A program made the translations under genes and the position numbers. The notes beneath the pieces were generated by a model. That model searched no databases. It was not told the DNA's origin and worked only from the letters and a program-made list of their open reading frames with translations. From Atriophallophorus winterbourni (taxonomy: Eukaryota; Platyhelminthes; Trematoda; Plagiorchiida; Microphallidae), in the NCBI GenBank assembly GCA_013407085.1, contig JACCGJ010000281.1:62001-126000 (forward strand): DNA of 64,000 nucleotides, in the 5' to 3' direction. Numbering within the stretch: position 1 is the first letter of the stretch; each line of letters begins with the position of its first letter. Below are positions 44,201 through 53,990 of the stretch, one piece after another.

Positions 44201-46974
44201 TCTTGCTTATTATCTCAATGAACACTGAAATAGAAAATGGTTCCGCCGTTTCGTACGGTGACCAAAGCCAAAGTTAGTCCATCTTGTTTCGGAATAGCAA
44301 GGTTTGCACAAGATAGTTACCATTCACCTGTAACATGGTCCACAATACCACTTGGGTATAGGAGGTAAATATGCCTTGATCTAACCTACTTTTTTGGCTT
44401 AAGCGACGGCCAAACCGACGGCACGAGTTTTCAAAAAGTTCACAAAAACACGTGATTGGTCCATTCAGTATCTCTGTTGGAACAAGGCTGTGAATGGACT
44501 CGTTTATTCGAATTTTATCGAGAGCATTTATGTTAGTTTAAATTTCTAAAAAGTACTAAAGCTATGGTCTGAAGCTAAAATTAAGAGGATGTTGAATAAT
44601 ATTATTAATGTTTCTTTTAAACATGACGCTAGTCTAAACCGTCAGAGGGAATAACAGTCTTTTCGAGATTAGTAGATAAACATTAATCGCCAGTGTCTGT
44701 TTGATTGAAAAATATATTGTATTTTAATATTTGTGACTACTAATCAGTAGTAAACCCCTCGAAATATCAATAAGCCCTATTACAACGGTCTACGATGGAA
44801 GCACTGGATTGGAGTTTCGTTCTTATTTAAACTCATCGGTAGTGCACATCCTACACCTAGGTTGAGACTCGGACACCTGAACATCACAGTTTTGGTCCTA
44901 AGGCTTACTGCCACCTGACTGATCGCGATTAAGCATTTATGAATCTCTTCCCAGCCTGAGGCATTTGAGTAGCGTTATATGCCACAAACGTAGAAACAAC
45001 TTCTCCATAACACGCTAAATAGCAACATTATATAGAGAGAGAGTGAGAGAGAGGAATAATGGCAATTATACTACAGAGGGTAACGTATGCAGCCAGATAT
45101 CGATTTGGCACGACGTTACCAGTGTACCGTGTAATATCGAGTAAAACGACTTCGATAGTATTACACGAAGTGAAACAAGCATTTCAGATTGTGACAAGCG
45201 AAAAACACAAGCCTGACTCAGACAAAGTGGCGCACAGTCAAAGATTGCAGGTTTTCTAAAATACTGTCATGTTGCCCATGATTGGACAGATATCATGAAT
45301 GAATATAGAAAAGAAATAGCAGTGAGACTCCAGCGTGTTTTTGCATGTAGTTCACTACCGGTGGCAATTTAACAGTTTAGCTGCACAGCACAATATTGTC
45401 CGTGATTGCACCTATATGCAGTAGATGGGATTGATTTAGAACGGAAGCTTATCGATCACAACACTGGAGATTCCACGAGATTCATGGTGGCCGACAGTTG
45501 GTAACTAGCCATGTGAACTAACAACAGTGAAATTAGTGATGCTTGTAGAATTTTGCATGGTTTCAATTCTCATACATTCACATACATGCATATTAAAGTG
45601 CTTCGTAGTGGAAGCCACTTTGGATACGTCCCACTCATAAACAAAACTTAATGCAATACAATAGGAAATGTGGCCTAGTCACTTCAAACCAGTGTCAGTG
45701 CTTATTCCAGAGCACATTCCGCAGCTCTTTGATCAATCTCCCCTTTCAGTGATGTTGTCATGATTGAAAGACAGTCCAGCAACGGATGTCTTTTAATTTA
45801 AGAAAATGATCGCAATGAGTTAAATACACGCGAGAAAAATTTATGGGAGATAAATGTATGAAGCAAACAAAATGGCCCAAGTGCATAAAAAACTTGAAAA
45901 GTAGATAAAACGTTTAGTACGAGTAGAAAAAACGGAATCTCAATGATCATGCTGAATACTGGATTTTGACGAAGAGTAATAGTCATACATTGAAAAAACT
46001 AGCAGCTTGAAGTAAACGCAACGGAATCAGTCCTACCATTCTGATAATAGGGTCAGTCATTAACAGAGACGGTGAAGGCATTGGAAACACTCTGGAAACA
46101 TACCATAGCGATCAACTTCGTGCATGAAACGGGTTCAAAATTACGCGTGACTAAAATGAGAGATTGAGAAGGGAGGTCAGGCGTACCTAATTTGGCCAGA
46201 TCATCTTTGGCCGTGGACAGCTGGTTTTCCGTTATTTTGAAAGAAGCCGCATCCCGAGCTGCATCTTCAACGTTGTGTGCCTCGTCTATTATGATCACGT
46301 TACCCTTCAAATCCAAATCACTCTAGTGATGGTAATGGATATAAAAAGAAGAGAAACATACCGCAGATCGATTAATAGGTTCCAATAAATAATTGTAAGG
46401 ACAAAATACGATATCGGCCGTCTTCGCAAGTTTTCTTGCACAAAAATATGGACAAGCTGGAAGCTATATTCAAGCATGAACAAACGAAGCATGATACTTC
46501 AGTTAAAGCATCCACCAAATCTTCAAGATCCCATGCACCAACGGAATCCAACTTGTTCAATTTGCGAACAAGATCGGTCTTTTTACGGGGTTGATCGTAT
46601 TCACAAAATCCAGTCTTGAACAAAGGTTGGGTATTATTCGAAGATTACTGTGATTAGACTTCGACAAGCTTCCATTATGCTAGGTTCCTGCCTAATGACG
46701 GGATTTATACACGAGTGCTGACGACTGCTAAGAATGGTCATTCTTGAAAGAATCGTTGAACGGTCATTAATCACGGAACATACCTTGCATGACGGTACTT
46801 GGTCCTTCGTAGCTCACGAATGACTTGTGATATTTGTTTGTGTGTACGAGTACAGTAATAAATCTTAGGAACTTGAATGCTAAGGAAAGGTATGAAAATG
46901 TAGTGGTCCATGGTACCTGGCTTGTTTTTCGGTTTCAGAACAGTCGCACACATCATGTTCTGCTTTTTCAGAGG
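35246..46974 (-). CDS. BRIP1: BRIP1/FANCJ Fe-S DNA helicase (5' incomplete)
   Basis: Superfamily 2 5'-3' helicase of the XPD/FANCJ group, acting in crosslink repair and recombination in the nucleus. Exons from 5' to 3': 46974-46917, 46871-46784, 46742-46649, 46614-46498, 46463-46362, 46322-46187, 46150-46104, 42267-42115, 41517-41372, 40275-40140, 39353-38961, 37468-37190, 35765-35437, 35366-35246 (stop). All borders are GT/AG and phases fit. Motifs: Ia [10 protein letters not shown]; four Fe-S cysteines (HSCIN, EACRS, GFCEY, ACPYF); II DEAH in [69 protein letters not shown]. Similarity to FANCJ ([25 protein letters not shown]) exceeds that to XPD, RTEL1 or DDX11. The Walker A exon was not found upstream to 64000. 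A Ser/Pro-rich insert lies between motifs V and VI. The protein stops ~40 codons after [13 protein letters not shown], without the long vertebrate tail. Confidence 0.93.
35938..36170 (-). repeat. SINE-1 copy (near full length) in BRIP1 intron
   Basis: Contains GTGACTGCATGC, CATTTCCCATATCGTCTA, TTGACAGTATCTTAGACCAC, GCAGTCTATGACTATGCGGC and GGTCAGGCTTGTGTTTCATA in the order of the family consensus. Confidence 0.65.
36300..36867 (+). mobile_element. 560-bp non-coding retroposon (element R2), with 11-bp target-site duplication
   Basis: Starts GGCTGGCTTGCCGAAATACT and ends in an (AAT)n tail. Flanks ACATGACAGTA (36289-36299) and ACAGGACAGTA (36868-36878) are a direct repeat with one mismatch. A second copy in reverse lies at 54133-54689 with its own 13-bp duplication. 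It has no protein domain and a GC-rich 5' half. Box A/B-like words (TGGTGCCAGCTGG, GGTTCGGCGG) are present but do not match a tRNA well. It sits inside or beside a SINE-1 copy (36868-36945). Confidence 0.7.
36868..36945 (-). repeat. SINE-1 fragment next to element R2
   Basis: GACAGTATCTTCTCCCAAGT then GCAGTCTATGACTGTGCAGT and GCCTGGAACATGCTTGTG follow the SINE-1 order. The other half is absent on the left, so R2 either inserted at its truncated end or replaced it. Confidence 0.5.
37640..38260. other. BRIP1 intron segment, possible degenerate solo LTR
   Basis: A stretch beginning TGTTGTGGAGGTGTGACG near 37628 includes GTGTAATAAACGCC near 38038. This resembles an LTR with a polyadenylation signal, but the second end and a target-site duplication were not found. 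Confidence 0.2.
40501..40600. repeat. 53-bp tandem duplication in a BRIP1 intron
   Basis: TAAGGAGATTTATTCAG starts at 40501 and again at 40554, and both runs end in GTAGCTCTGGGCCAG. Only one base differs in the shared stretch, so the duplication is recent. Confidence 0.8.
40866..41000 (+). repeat. SINE-1 copy (diverged) in a BRIP1 intron
   Basis: GGATCCAGGCAAAGTGC, AGACAGAGACTGCGCGTGAG, then GGCAATGAGACTCCAGTGTT follow the reverse complement of the 50400-50640 copy. Confidence 0.6.
43198..43346 (+). repeat. truncated SINE-1 copy with 13-bp target-site duplication
   Basis: TGAAGCGTGTATA occurs at 43198-43210 and 43334-43346. The insert between (123 nt) has the constant GAAAGCACAAGCCTGATCC end on the left and is cut off on the right after CAGATATGAG. 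The constant end would therefore be the 3' end, and the cut side the 5' truncation, if it was copied by LINE machinery. Confidence 0.75.
43790..44230 (-). pseudogene. RTE-like LINE C-terminal fragment
   Basis: Minus strand, with frame breaks: [34 protein letters not shown], then [17 protein letters not shown] and [15 protein letters not shown]. These are diverged forms of the RTE-like blocks LLYGCE-W, RCL--IA and VSN--V--RVLG seen at 14201-15427. It lies in the 3.8-kb BRIP1 intron. Confidence 0.75.
44240..45200. other. BRIP1 intron sequence with a short GA-rich microsatellite
   Basis: No gene or transposon domain. 45034-45057 is a GA-rich simple repeat. Confidence 0.4.
45205..45420 (+). repeat. 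SINE-1 copy in a BRIP1 intron
   Basis: CACAAGCCTGACTCAGACAA, then CAGTGAGACTCCAGCGTG and GCACAGCACAATATTGTCCG, diverged but in the family order. Confidence 0.65.
46362..46974 (-). other. cluster of very short introns in BRIP1
   Basis: Introns 46872-46916 (45 nt), 46743-46783 (41), 46615-46648 (34), 46464-46497 (34), plus 46323-46361 (39) and 46151-46186 (36) just downstream. Each begins GT and ends AG. Removing them gives one continuous frame carrying helicase motif Ia, the Fe-S cysteines and the DEAH box. Confidence 0.9.
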
Positions 46975-47387
46975 CTATAAAAACAAGATAAGTCATATGA
47001 AAACTGAGACTGCGTCTTTACTATAACATGATAAAAGTAAGGTTGAAGCATTTTAAAAGCACGTTACTATTAGAATGTTTGTTTTTACGCACCGCGAATC
47101 CACACAAAATCAGGCAAAGTAATATTTTTGGGTTGAATTTGGAACCGGTTAAAACAGCGTTAAAGCATAGTTTCGAAACAGAGAACGAAAATTCGTTCAA
47201 CCTTGGGTGATAGCCAGAACAACGATAAGCAGCATGCACACGTGAACCATTGTACTTTAGTGATATCTAATACACTACTAAAGTAACAGTGGTGAATAAA
47301 TTTGGCCGAAAACACGGTGCGGTCTCAGTGCTACTATTGCTAACTAAATTTTTATACTTGGGTCTTAACAAGCTGGCAGGTTTTTTT

Positions 47388-47625
47388 AAAGCACAAGCCT
47401 GATCCATGCAAAGTGCCGCACAATCAGAGACTGCACTTGGGCGATATTACTGCCAGGTTGCCGAGTACTAGAGAGAAATGAGAAATAGAGAATAAAGATG
47501 GTAGTGAGACTCCAGTGTGTTTCAGCATGCAGCTCACTACCCGTGGCCAATCAATTTAGCAGTGTTAGCCACACAGCACAGAAGTACTGTACGATTGCAC
47601 GTCAGTGCACAAGTTGGTAGTAGCA
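47388..47625 (+). repeat. SINE-1 copy (near full length)
   Basis: Runs from AAAGCACAAGCCTGATCCAT through GTAGTGAGACTCCAGTGTGT to CACACAGCACAGAAGTACTG and ATTGCACGTCAGTGCAC, giving about 235 bp for the family. Confidence 0.7.
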
Positions 47626-48504
47626 CATCCCATGTACATTCTAACAGCGTGTGCAGCAGTTCCCTGGCGTTGTCTTACAATTTCGTATTACTTTCAGCAG
47701 TTTATTGCAAAATTGTTAATCGTTTAGTGATTTGATGTTATATCGACAAATAATACAGATAGCGATTGTTCCTCCCGAATCGGACCGTTAAGTCAACAAC
47801 AAAAATAGCGGCAGAGGTGGCATTTCTTTTGATAACAGAATTGCGACAGGCGCACAACACAGACCAAAACAGAGAACAAGTTGCGGTTAAACACTTCAGA
47901 AGAGGCATCAAGGCAGACCCTATCGCAATCAGCACCGAGAAAATTTGTTGAATTGCAAGAGCAAACCGTTCACCGAACAGCTGTTATTAATCAGTTTGAA
48001 TTAACTTTCGCACATCATTATCAAAATGAAAGCAACCGAACTGTTGGTTATTCTTCAACGTAATTAATCAAGTCGGTGGCGGATTACGCGCCAAACAATG
48101 TAGTCTCGTGACATTAACGTTTCATCTTTTGTTTCACATTCATGCGCGAAAACCAGTTGGGTTGCTGTCGTTTTGCAGCCTGAAAATACGACTGGTTTAC
48201 TTCGCTGTAAAACAACGCCAACGTAAAATATTCTTCTCACAAAATGAATCATCCCGTTTCACACTCCAGCAGTGTTGCAACAGAGAGCGTTGATTGTCGA
48301 GCCGAGCAATCACTACTCAGTGTGGCAATAACAATACATTTCTATTCATTTTTTTAATTTACGGTAGCTTTTGATTTTGACTGTAACTATAGCATCTGAC
48401 CCGTCATCGTAAAAGTAGACAAGTTCGAATAAAAATCAAAAGGCAGCAACAACTAAGATGTGAAAATTGTTTCGAAGCTTATTCTAAATAAAATATGTGA
48501 TGCA

Positions 48505-48600
48505 CGAAATCACAAACCTGATCCATGCAAAGTGCTGTACATTCAGGCTGCACGTGGGCTAAAATACTGTCAGGTTGCTCAGGACTAGACGGATATGTAA
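48505..48600 (+). repeat. SINE-1 copy (truncated)
   Basis: ATCACAAACCTGATCCATGC, CAGGCTGCACGTGGGC and TACTGTCAGGTTGCTCAGGA. It stops near GGATATG. Confidence 0.6.
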
Positions 48601-49985
48601 TAAAAAAGTTGAAATCTGTTTTAAATTACGGAAATACGCATAGGAAGAAAAAATTTAGATGAACACTTTTAAATGTTTGTGAATCGTGCGATCTCTCTGG
48701 AAAATGGAAATACATTGAAAGTAAAAGTATATTAATTCTTGAACGAGGTAGGAGCAAACAACATAGCGATATACTTACTGGGATTTTCATATTCAGAATT
48801 CGATTGAAAATGTTTGCAACCTAGGTTTAGGTACAGATTCATAGACAGGCTTACTACACTGAATTGCTTCCGCATCCACTAATTGAGTTAGAGGATAAGA
48901 AACGAAACTTGCCAATCTTTTTATTCAACCAGGCTAGAGAAGCGCATAAAAGTGAAAGGGTCTTTCCCGTGCCCGTGGGTGATTCTAATAGGCAATTTTT
49001 ACTGGATTCCAAGGATTCAATCACCTGAAGTCAAATTTGGATACAAAATGACTACAAACTCTATTCATGAAGGATAGCTGACATCCGTAAGGCTTGAATG
49101 GAAAAGATACCAGAACGTTTTGAATCCTAATATCCATGATATGAACTGTGAAAGGAAATATAAACGGATTGTAATTTTGAAAATACATCAAAGAAGTCGC
49201 AAATTCACATTCAAATATGAAATACTACAATGATCGGATAGAGTGATTACGAATAAAAAATCAATCAGTAATTAGCATAAGATATCTAAGATCTCGTTGC
49301 ATGAATGTCGGCACTGCCTTAGAAGTGATAAGGGAAACGAGAATTTAGGTCAAGCGGTTTAGCATTGAAGTCAAATGGATTTTACCGAATAACCACAGAC
49401 ATATAATATTCTGTACTTTCTTCCTCATTCTTCGATATGCATCCAAATCTGGCATTCGAATTGCTGGGTAGCACTAATGTCGCTACTACGTGCTCTGAGC
49501 AAGACCGATGGAAGTTCAAGATAAAACCGCGCCCGACAACTCATTAGCACCATAATTGATGGTTGCAAATGACGAAATCACAAACAAGTTAGTCTATCGT
49601 CATTGTATTTGGACGCTCATGAAAGCTCATAGAGCACAGGGTATTATTATCGAGTATAACACCCTACGATAGAGGTCTCCGATGTTTAGCTAAGAGCAAT
49701 CCGACTCCCAGCTAGATTGGCAAAGGAGGTTAATTAAACACATTCAAGTAAAACCTACTCACAAAATGCGCAATAGAACTTAGATGACACACCAAATCAA
49801 CATGATCAAGATGGATTACAGAAAGACAACGTAGGTCTATGTCTAGCATCTCAAATGATGGAAAGGTCCAAAGTGATTTTTGATGGTACAAGGAACGGAC
49901 TTTGAACAACACAAATTGGATAAAGGCACTCGATGGGAGGAGTATTTATAATCAACATCCGACTGAGTAATGCAGTGGACACTAA
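48601..49985. other. non-coding stretch, no gene recognised
   Basis: AT-rich with only chance ORFs. It includes no frame resembling the missing Walker A exon of BRIP1. Confidence 0.4.
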
Positions 49986-50089
49986 TGGTCGTAAGTTTAC
50001 TTTTACTTTACAAAAAAGCTAAATTGTGTGCTTCCATCCTGCTTTTCGAACGTCATATACTACTTATTAATGAAACATCTGACTTTAAA

Positions 50090-50165
50090 CAAAAATTACT
50101 TTTACTTTACTTTGTGCGACTATCTCCTCCTGGAGGATGAGTCGGCTTCAATAAAGATTCTTGGG
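50090..50165 (-). repeat. 3' end of the (AAAGT)n-tailed SINE-like repeat
   Basis: On the minus strand: AAGCCGACTCATCCTCCAGG, AGGAGATAGTCGCACAAAGT and an AAAGT-rich tail, as in 16450-16510. Confidence 0.6.
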
Positions 50166-50394
50166 AATTTAGGTACAAAGCGGCGTCCCCAGCACCACTC
50201 GGCGTTTGTTCGAGTCAGCTTCTCTAGCCTTTGCACAACCAAGTGCGACCTGCAAGGCAGCAGGGGGGTGCCAGAAAGAGGTGGTGTCTACCAGACTCTG
50301 TTTCAGATTTTTCCTTATGGTTTTCTCCTGAAGCCTTTCATACGATCGGGTATCCCGCAAGGCAACGGAGGTTGAAATCGGGGTTTTCCTTCCC

Positions 50395-50640
50395 TTAAAT
50401 GAAAAGCGTGCACGGACGTGAAATCGTGCAGCATTTCTGTGTTGTACGGCTAACATCGTCCTAAATTGATTGGCCAACGGCAGTGAGCTGCATGCTGAAA
50501 CACGCTGGAGTCTCACTACCATTTCTATTTCCTTTCTCATATCTGTCTAGGACTGTGCTACCTGACAGTATCTTAGCCCATGTGCAGCCTCTGACTGTGC
50601 GGCACTTTGCCTGGATCAGGCTTGTGCTTTCATACCATTC
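50395..50640 (-). repeat. SINE-1, best full-length copy
   Basis: About 240 bp. The plus strand reads from AGCGTGCACGGACGTGAAAT through CAGTGAGCTGCATGCTG, ATATCTGTCTAGGACTGTGC, CCTGACAGTATCTTAGCCCA to TGCCTGGATCAGGCTTGTGC and TTTCATAC. In other copies the TTTCATAC side is constant and the other side is variably cut, so I place the 3' end there. No convincing tRNA head was found. Confidence 0.7.
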
Positions 50641-51261
50641 ATACCATATAGATGAAATGCCCTCCCAGGCTAACGAGCTCCATCTGCACGAAGCAATCTG
50701 GTTTTCAGGCGCCAATCACTCGCCATCGCCCCGTCTCCTGTTGGTAGAAGCAGTTCCGTTGTAAATGCATCTTAGGCAATGGAAAGGATTGGCGTGTGCG
50801 TGAGCAGCGCGTTCGGATGCAAATGTTCGATAAGCAATAAGAATTTGAATCATTCCAACATCTTCAAAGATAACAAATCATGTATAACTTTGAATAGATG
50901 TGGACCAAAGCCTAAGTTTGTGCAAATACATTCCAGATAATCGATGAAGACCGTTACATTCTGTTAAATGCGTGCGTGCTTAATAAGCGATAAGCTGTTA
51001 ACAGTTTGAGGAATGACCGGGAAACTTAGTGATGGTAAAGTCATAAAAACGAGATCTGGTAGACGGTTCACCAGATGTTAGAATACAAAAATATATAGGC
51101 GATGTTTAGGGCATTTAAAGTATCGCTTGACTGGCTTTCTACACACGGATTTTGATCATACAAAACACTGAACATAGTGCACAATTCCTTTAAAGGCTTT
51201 TCTAGAACCGAAAATGTACCACTAGCTCTGAAGCCATTGATTAAGATGTTGATACCTGCTC

Positions 51262-53990
51262 GTTTGAGATGGCCGGGACATGTTTAAGGATGTCTCAATG
51301 CCAGCGCGTACCATTCAAATTAGCGGGGTTTAATGTACGGACATTAGCGAGCATCGGACAACAGGCAGCCTTGGCTCGCACATTTAATAGCCCCGATGTC
51401 GATGTTTGCTGTTTGTCGGAAACACACATGCATAACTCTAGCTCAGTTACGCGATTATGTAACATTTCGAAGTTACGCAAGTCACACTATCTACGCCTGT
51501 CCATTGATGACGATGCCATGGTATGTGGTCAAGCTTGTGTCGGAATAGTTTTGAGTGAGAGCTGAGGTCGCACTGCTAGACTGAATCTCAGTCGACAGTC
51601 ACCTTTGTGCAGTAAGACTACAGGGTTCGTGCAAGAAAGGCCGATTTCGCAATCAACTCCGCAACCTGTTTGTGGTTGCTGCTTATGCACCGACTAGTTG
51701 TAGCTCTGAACTGACCAAGGGTGAGTTTTATGGAAGATTACAAGAACTCATTAGACTTGCATCGAGGAGTGATATCGTTTTCTTAGCTGGAAACATGAAC
51801 GCACGTGTAGGCCGTCTATCTTTAAACCAAAATTTCGTAGGCGGAAGGTTTATGTATGAAAGCACAAGCCTGATCCAGGCAAAGTGCCGCACAGTCAGAA
51901 ACTGCACGTGGGTTAATATACTGTCAGGCGGAAAATTTGCTCTCGATTGTCATCGTAATGACAACGGCGAAAGATTGCTTAACTTGTGCTCAGAGCACAG
52001 ACTCTACCTTGCCAGCACTAACTTCCGCCATTCGAAGCGTCACAGCTCCACCTGGAAATCTCCATCGACGGCCTTGTTCACGCAAATTGACCATATTGCT
52101 ATAACCGACTCGTGGCGAGGGAGTGTGCAAGATGGCCGTTCATACCGGGGCACCTGTCTAGAGTCAGATCATGCGTAAGTCTGTGCTAAGATCTTGGTGC
52201 GTTTTATCGGGAAACGTAGAAGCATTTTAAAGAAGTTGAATGTTGCCAGGCTTGATTATCTCCCGATTCTCAGGAAGTTTCATGCCAATTTGAGATGGCA
52301 TCTTTCTGTAGTTTCCAAAGATAGTATCGACGAACAATACATTCTGATACAAACCTCTTTGGAAACAGCCGCGTTGGATAATTATCGGCTGACTTTATGT
52401 GTTTCTGTTAATTCTCTCCAACTAATGGACCGAAGTCGGTTGCTTTCTGCTGATAGCATACATGATGCGTCACGAAGGCTTATTAAACGTAAACTGGTTG
52501 CCAGTTTGAGAACCGACAGGGAAAGTTGGTGGAGTTCTAAGGCTAATTAAATGGAATCGGTGGCAGCTGTAGGCAATTTCAGAACATTGTTCCAGCTCAT
52601 CAGAAATACTGGAAGCGTGCGACCAGGCATCAGTGACCTGATACGCGAAGCAGATTGTTCGCCAGTTTTTAACATGCACAGGCGCATGGAGCGATTGGCA
52701 GAATATTTTGAGGCACACTTTAACTGGCCTTATGCACCCATTGATTTCGAGGATACGGAACACTGTACCCCATGGTCGATTTCTCTCAAGGCTCCGACTC
52801 AATCAGAGATTTACAGTGTACTCCATAGCCTTAAGCGCCATCGGGCATCAGGTGCTGATGCTTTGCTTCAGTCAATGTTCGAAGATAGCGGTTTCACTTT
52901 AGTTCGCGAACTTCAAGCGCTGCTCCCCAGCATATGGGATGAGGCTCGCGTTCCGATCCCTTGGAGAAAATCAGTAATTGCTCCGATTTTCGAAAAGGGA
53001 CGGCGCGATTCTTGTGAAAATCATCGGGGTATCAGTCTCATTTCAGTAGCTCTGAAATACTGACCTCTATCCTGCTTCACCGGTTGAATATTAAACGGGA
53101 AGAGCGAATCCGTGAGAAGCAAACTTGGTTTAGTGCCGGTCGAGGGTACATAGATCAAATCTTCGCATTCGGTTAGTTACTGGAGCAACCCCACGCATTT
53201 CGTAGGCCAACTATTGTGGTGTTTCTTGATATCCGAGCGCCATTCGATTCAATCGATCGCGAAAGTCTTTGGACCTGTCTGTTGAGACATGGAGTGTCCG
53301 AGAAGTACATTTGGATCTTGAAAGCATTATATTGTCAAGCCTCGATCAGGGTTCGAGCTTACAACTGTCGTCCTCGTTCAATATCTCCAGCGGGGTGCAG
53401 CAGGGCTGCCCTATCTCGCCGTTCCGTTTTAACTTCGCGATCGACGATCTCCTTAGTAAAGCTTTAGCTGGTCTGATTGGCGCGGGTGTTGAATTTCATG
53501 ATTGTTTGTTGTATACTTTCTATATGCCGTTGACCAACACATCTTGTTTACATTTCGGCTATTTTACGCTCAATCTTAGAATAGTAAAGCGTTGCTTACT
53601 CCACTCAAACCCGTCTTCCTTTTCAACTTAATTCGGATCGTATAAAGAACGTTACATTGAACTTCTGCCGGGTGGGAGAGCTACCGATCTAGAGTATGCG
53701 GATAACGTCGCACTTTTTGGAGATGACCCTCATACAATGCAAGAAGCTCCGGACCAACTGGCACTTGAACTTCAAGGTATGGCATGTGCTTTGCGCCTAA
53801 CAAGAGTAAATCACTTACCCAGGAATGGAGCGCCTCTCTTTCAAATCTAACGGTGTGCAATGTCAATCTAGAATGGGTAGACAGCTTTGTTTACCATGAC
53901 AGTTGAATCTCTGCTGGCGGTTGTTTCGAGGACGAGATCTCACGTGTTAGCAAAGTGGGTGTAGCGTCGGTTAATGGCTGTTTGAAGGCT
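51262..53990 (+). pseudogene. RTE-like LINE, near full length but broken
   Basis: Endonuclease: KLAGFNVRTLASIGQQAALA, VDVCCLSETHM, VVAAYAPTS-like FVVAAYAPT, IVFLAGNMNARVG, DNGERLLNLC and SDHA. Connector and RT: DWWKSK-like ESWWSSKAN, SGADALLQSMF, WRKSVIAPIFEKG, NHRGISLISVALKY, VVFLDIRAPFDSIDRESLW (first Asp), SGVQQGCPISPFRFNFAIDDL and DLEYADNVALFGDD (YADN for YADD). Frameshifts near 51565, 52180, 53070 and 53500, plus the lost second catalytic Asp, show it is dead. It carries a small SINE-1 insertion at 51852-51925 and a ~150-bp insertion of unknown origin around 53497-53655 between copies of TTGAAYTTC. Confidence 0.9.
51839..51938 (+). repeat. 74-nt SINE-1 fragment inserted in frame into an RTE endonuclease
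   Basis: AGGCGGAAGGTTT (51839-51851) and AGGCGGAAAATTT (51926-51938) flank 74 nt of SINE-1 (ATGTATGAAAGCACAAGCCT to ATACTGTC). Insert plus one duplicate is 87 nt, exactly 29 codons, so the host reading frame 51672-52178 stays open. Confidence 0.8.

Noticed and set aside
35433..46974. Assignment as XPD, RTEL1 or DDX11
   Set aside because: The blocks around [16 protein letters not shown] and [18 protein letters not shown] agree best with FANCJ/BRIP1 as I remember the families.
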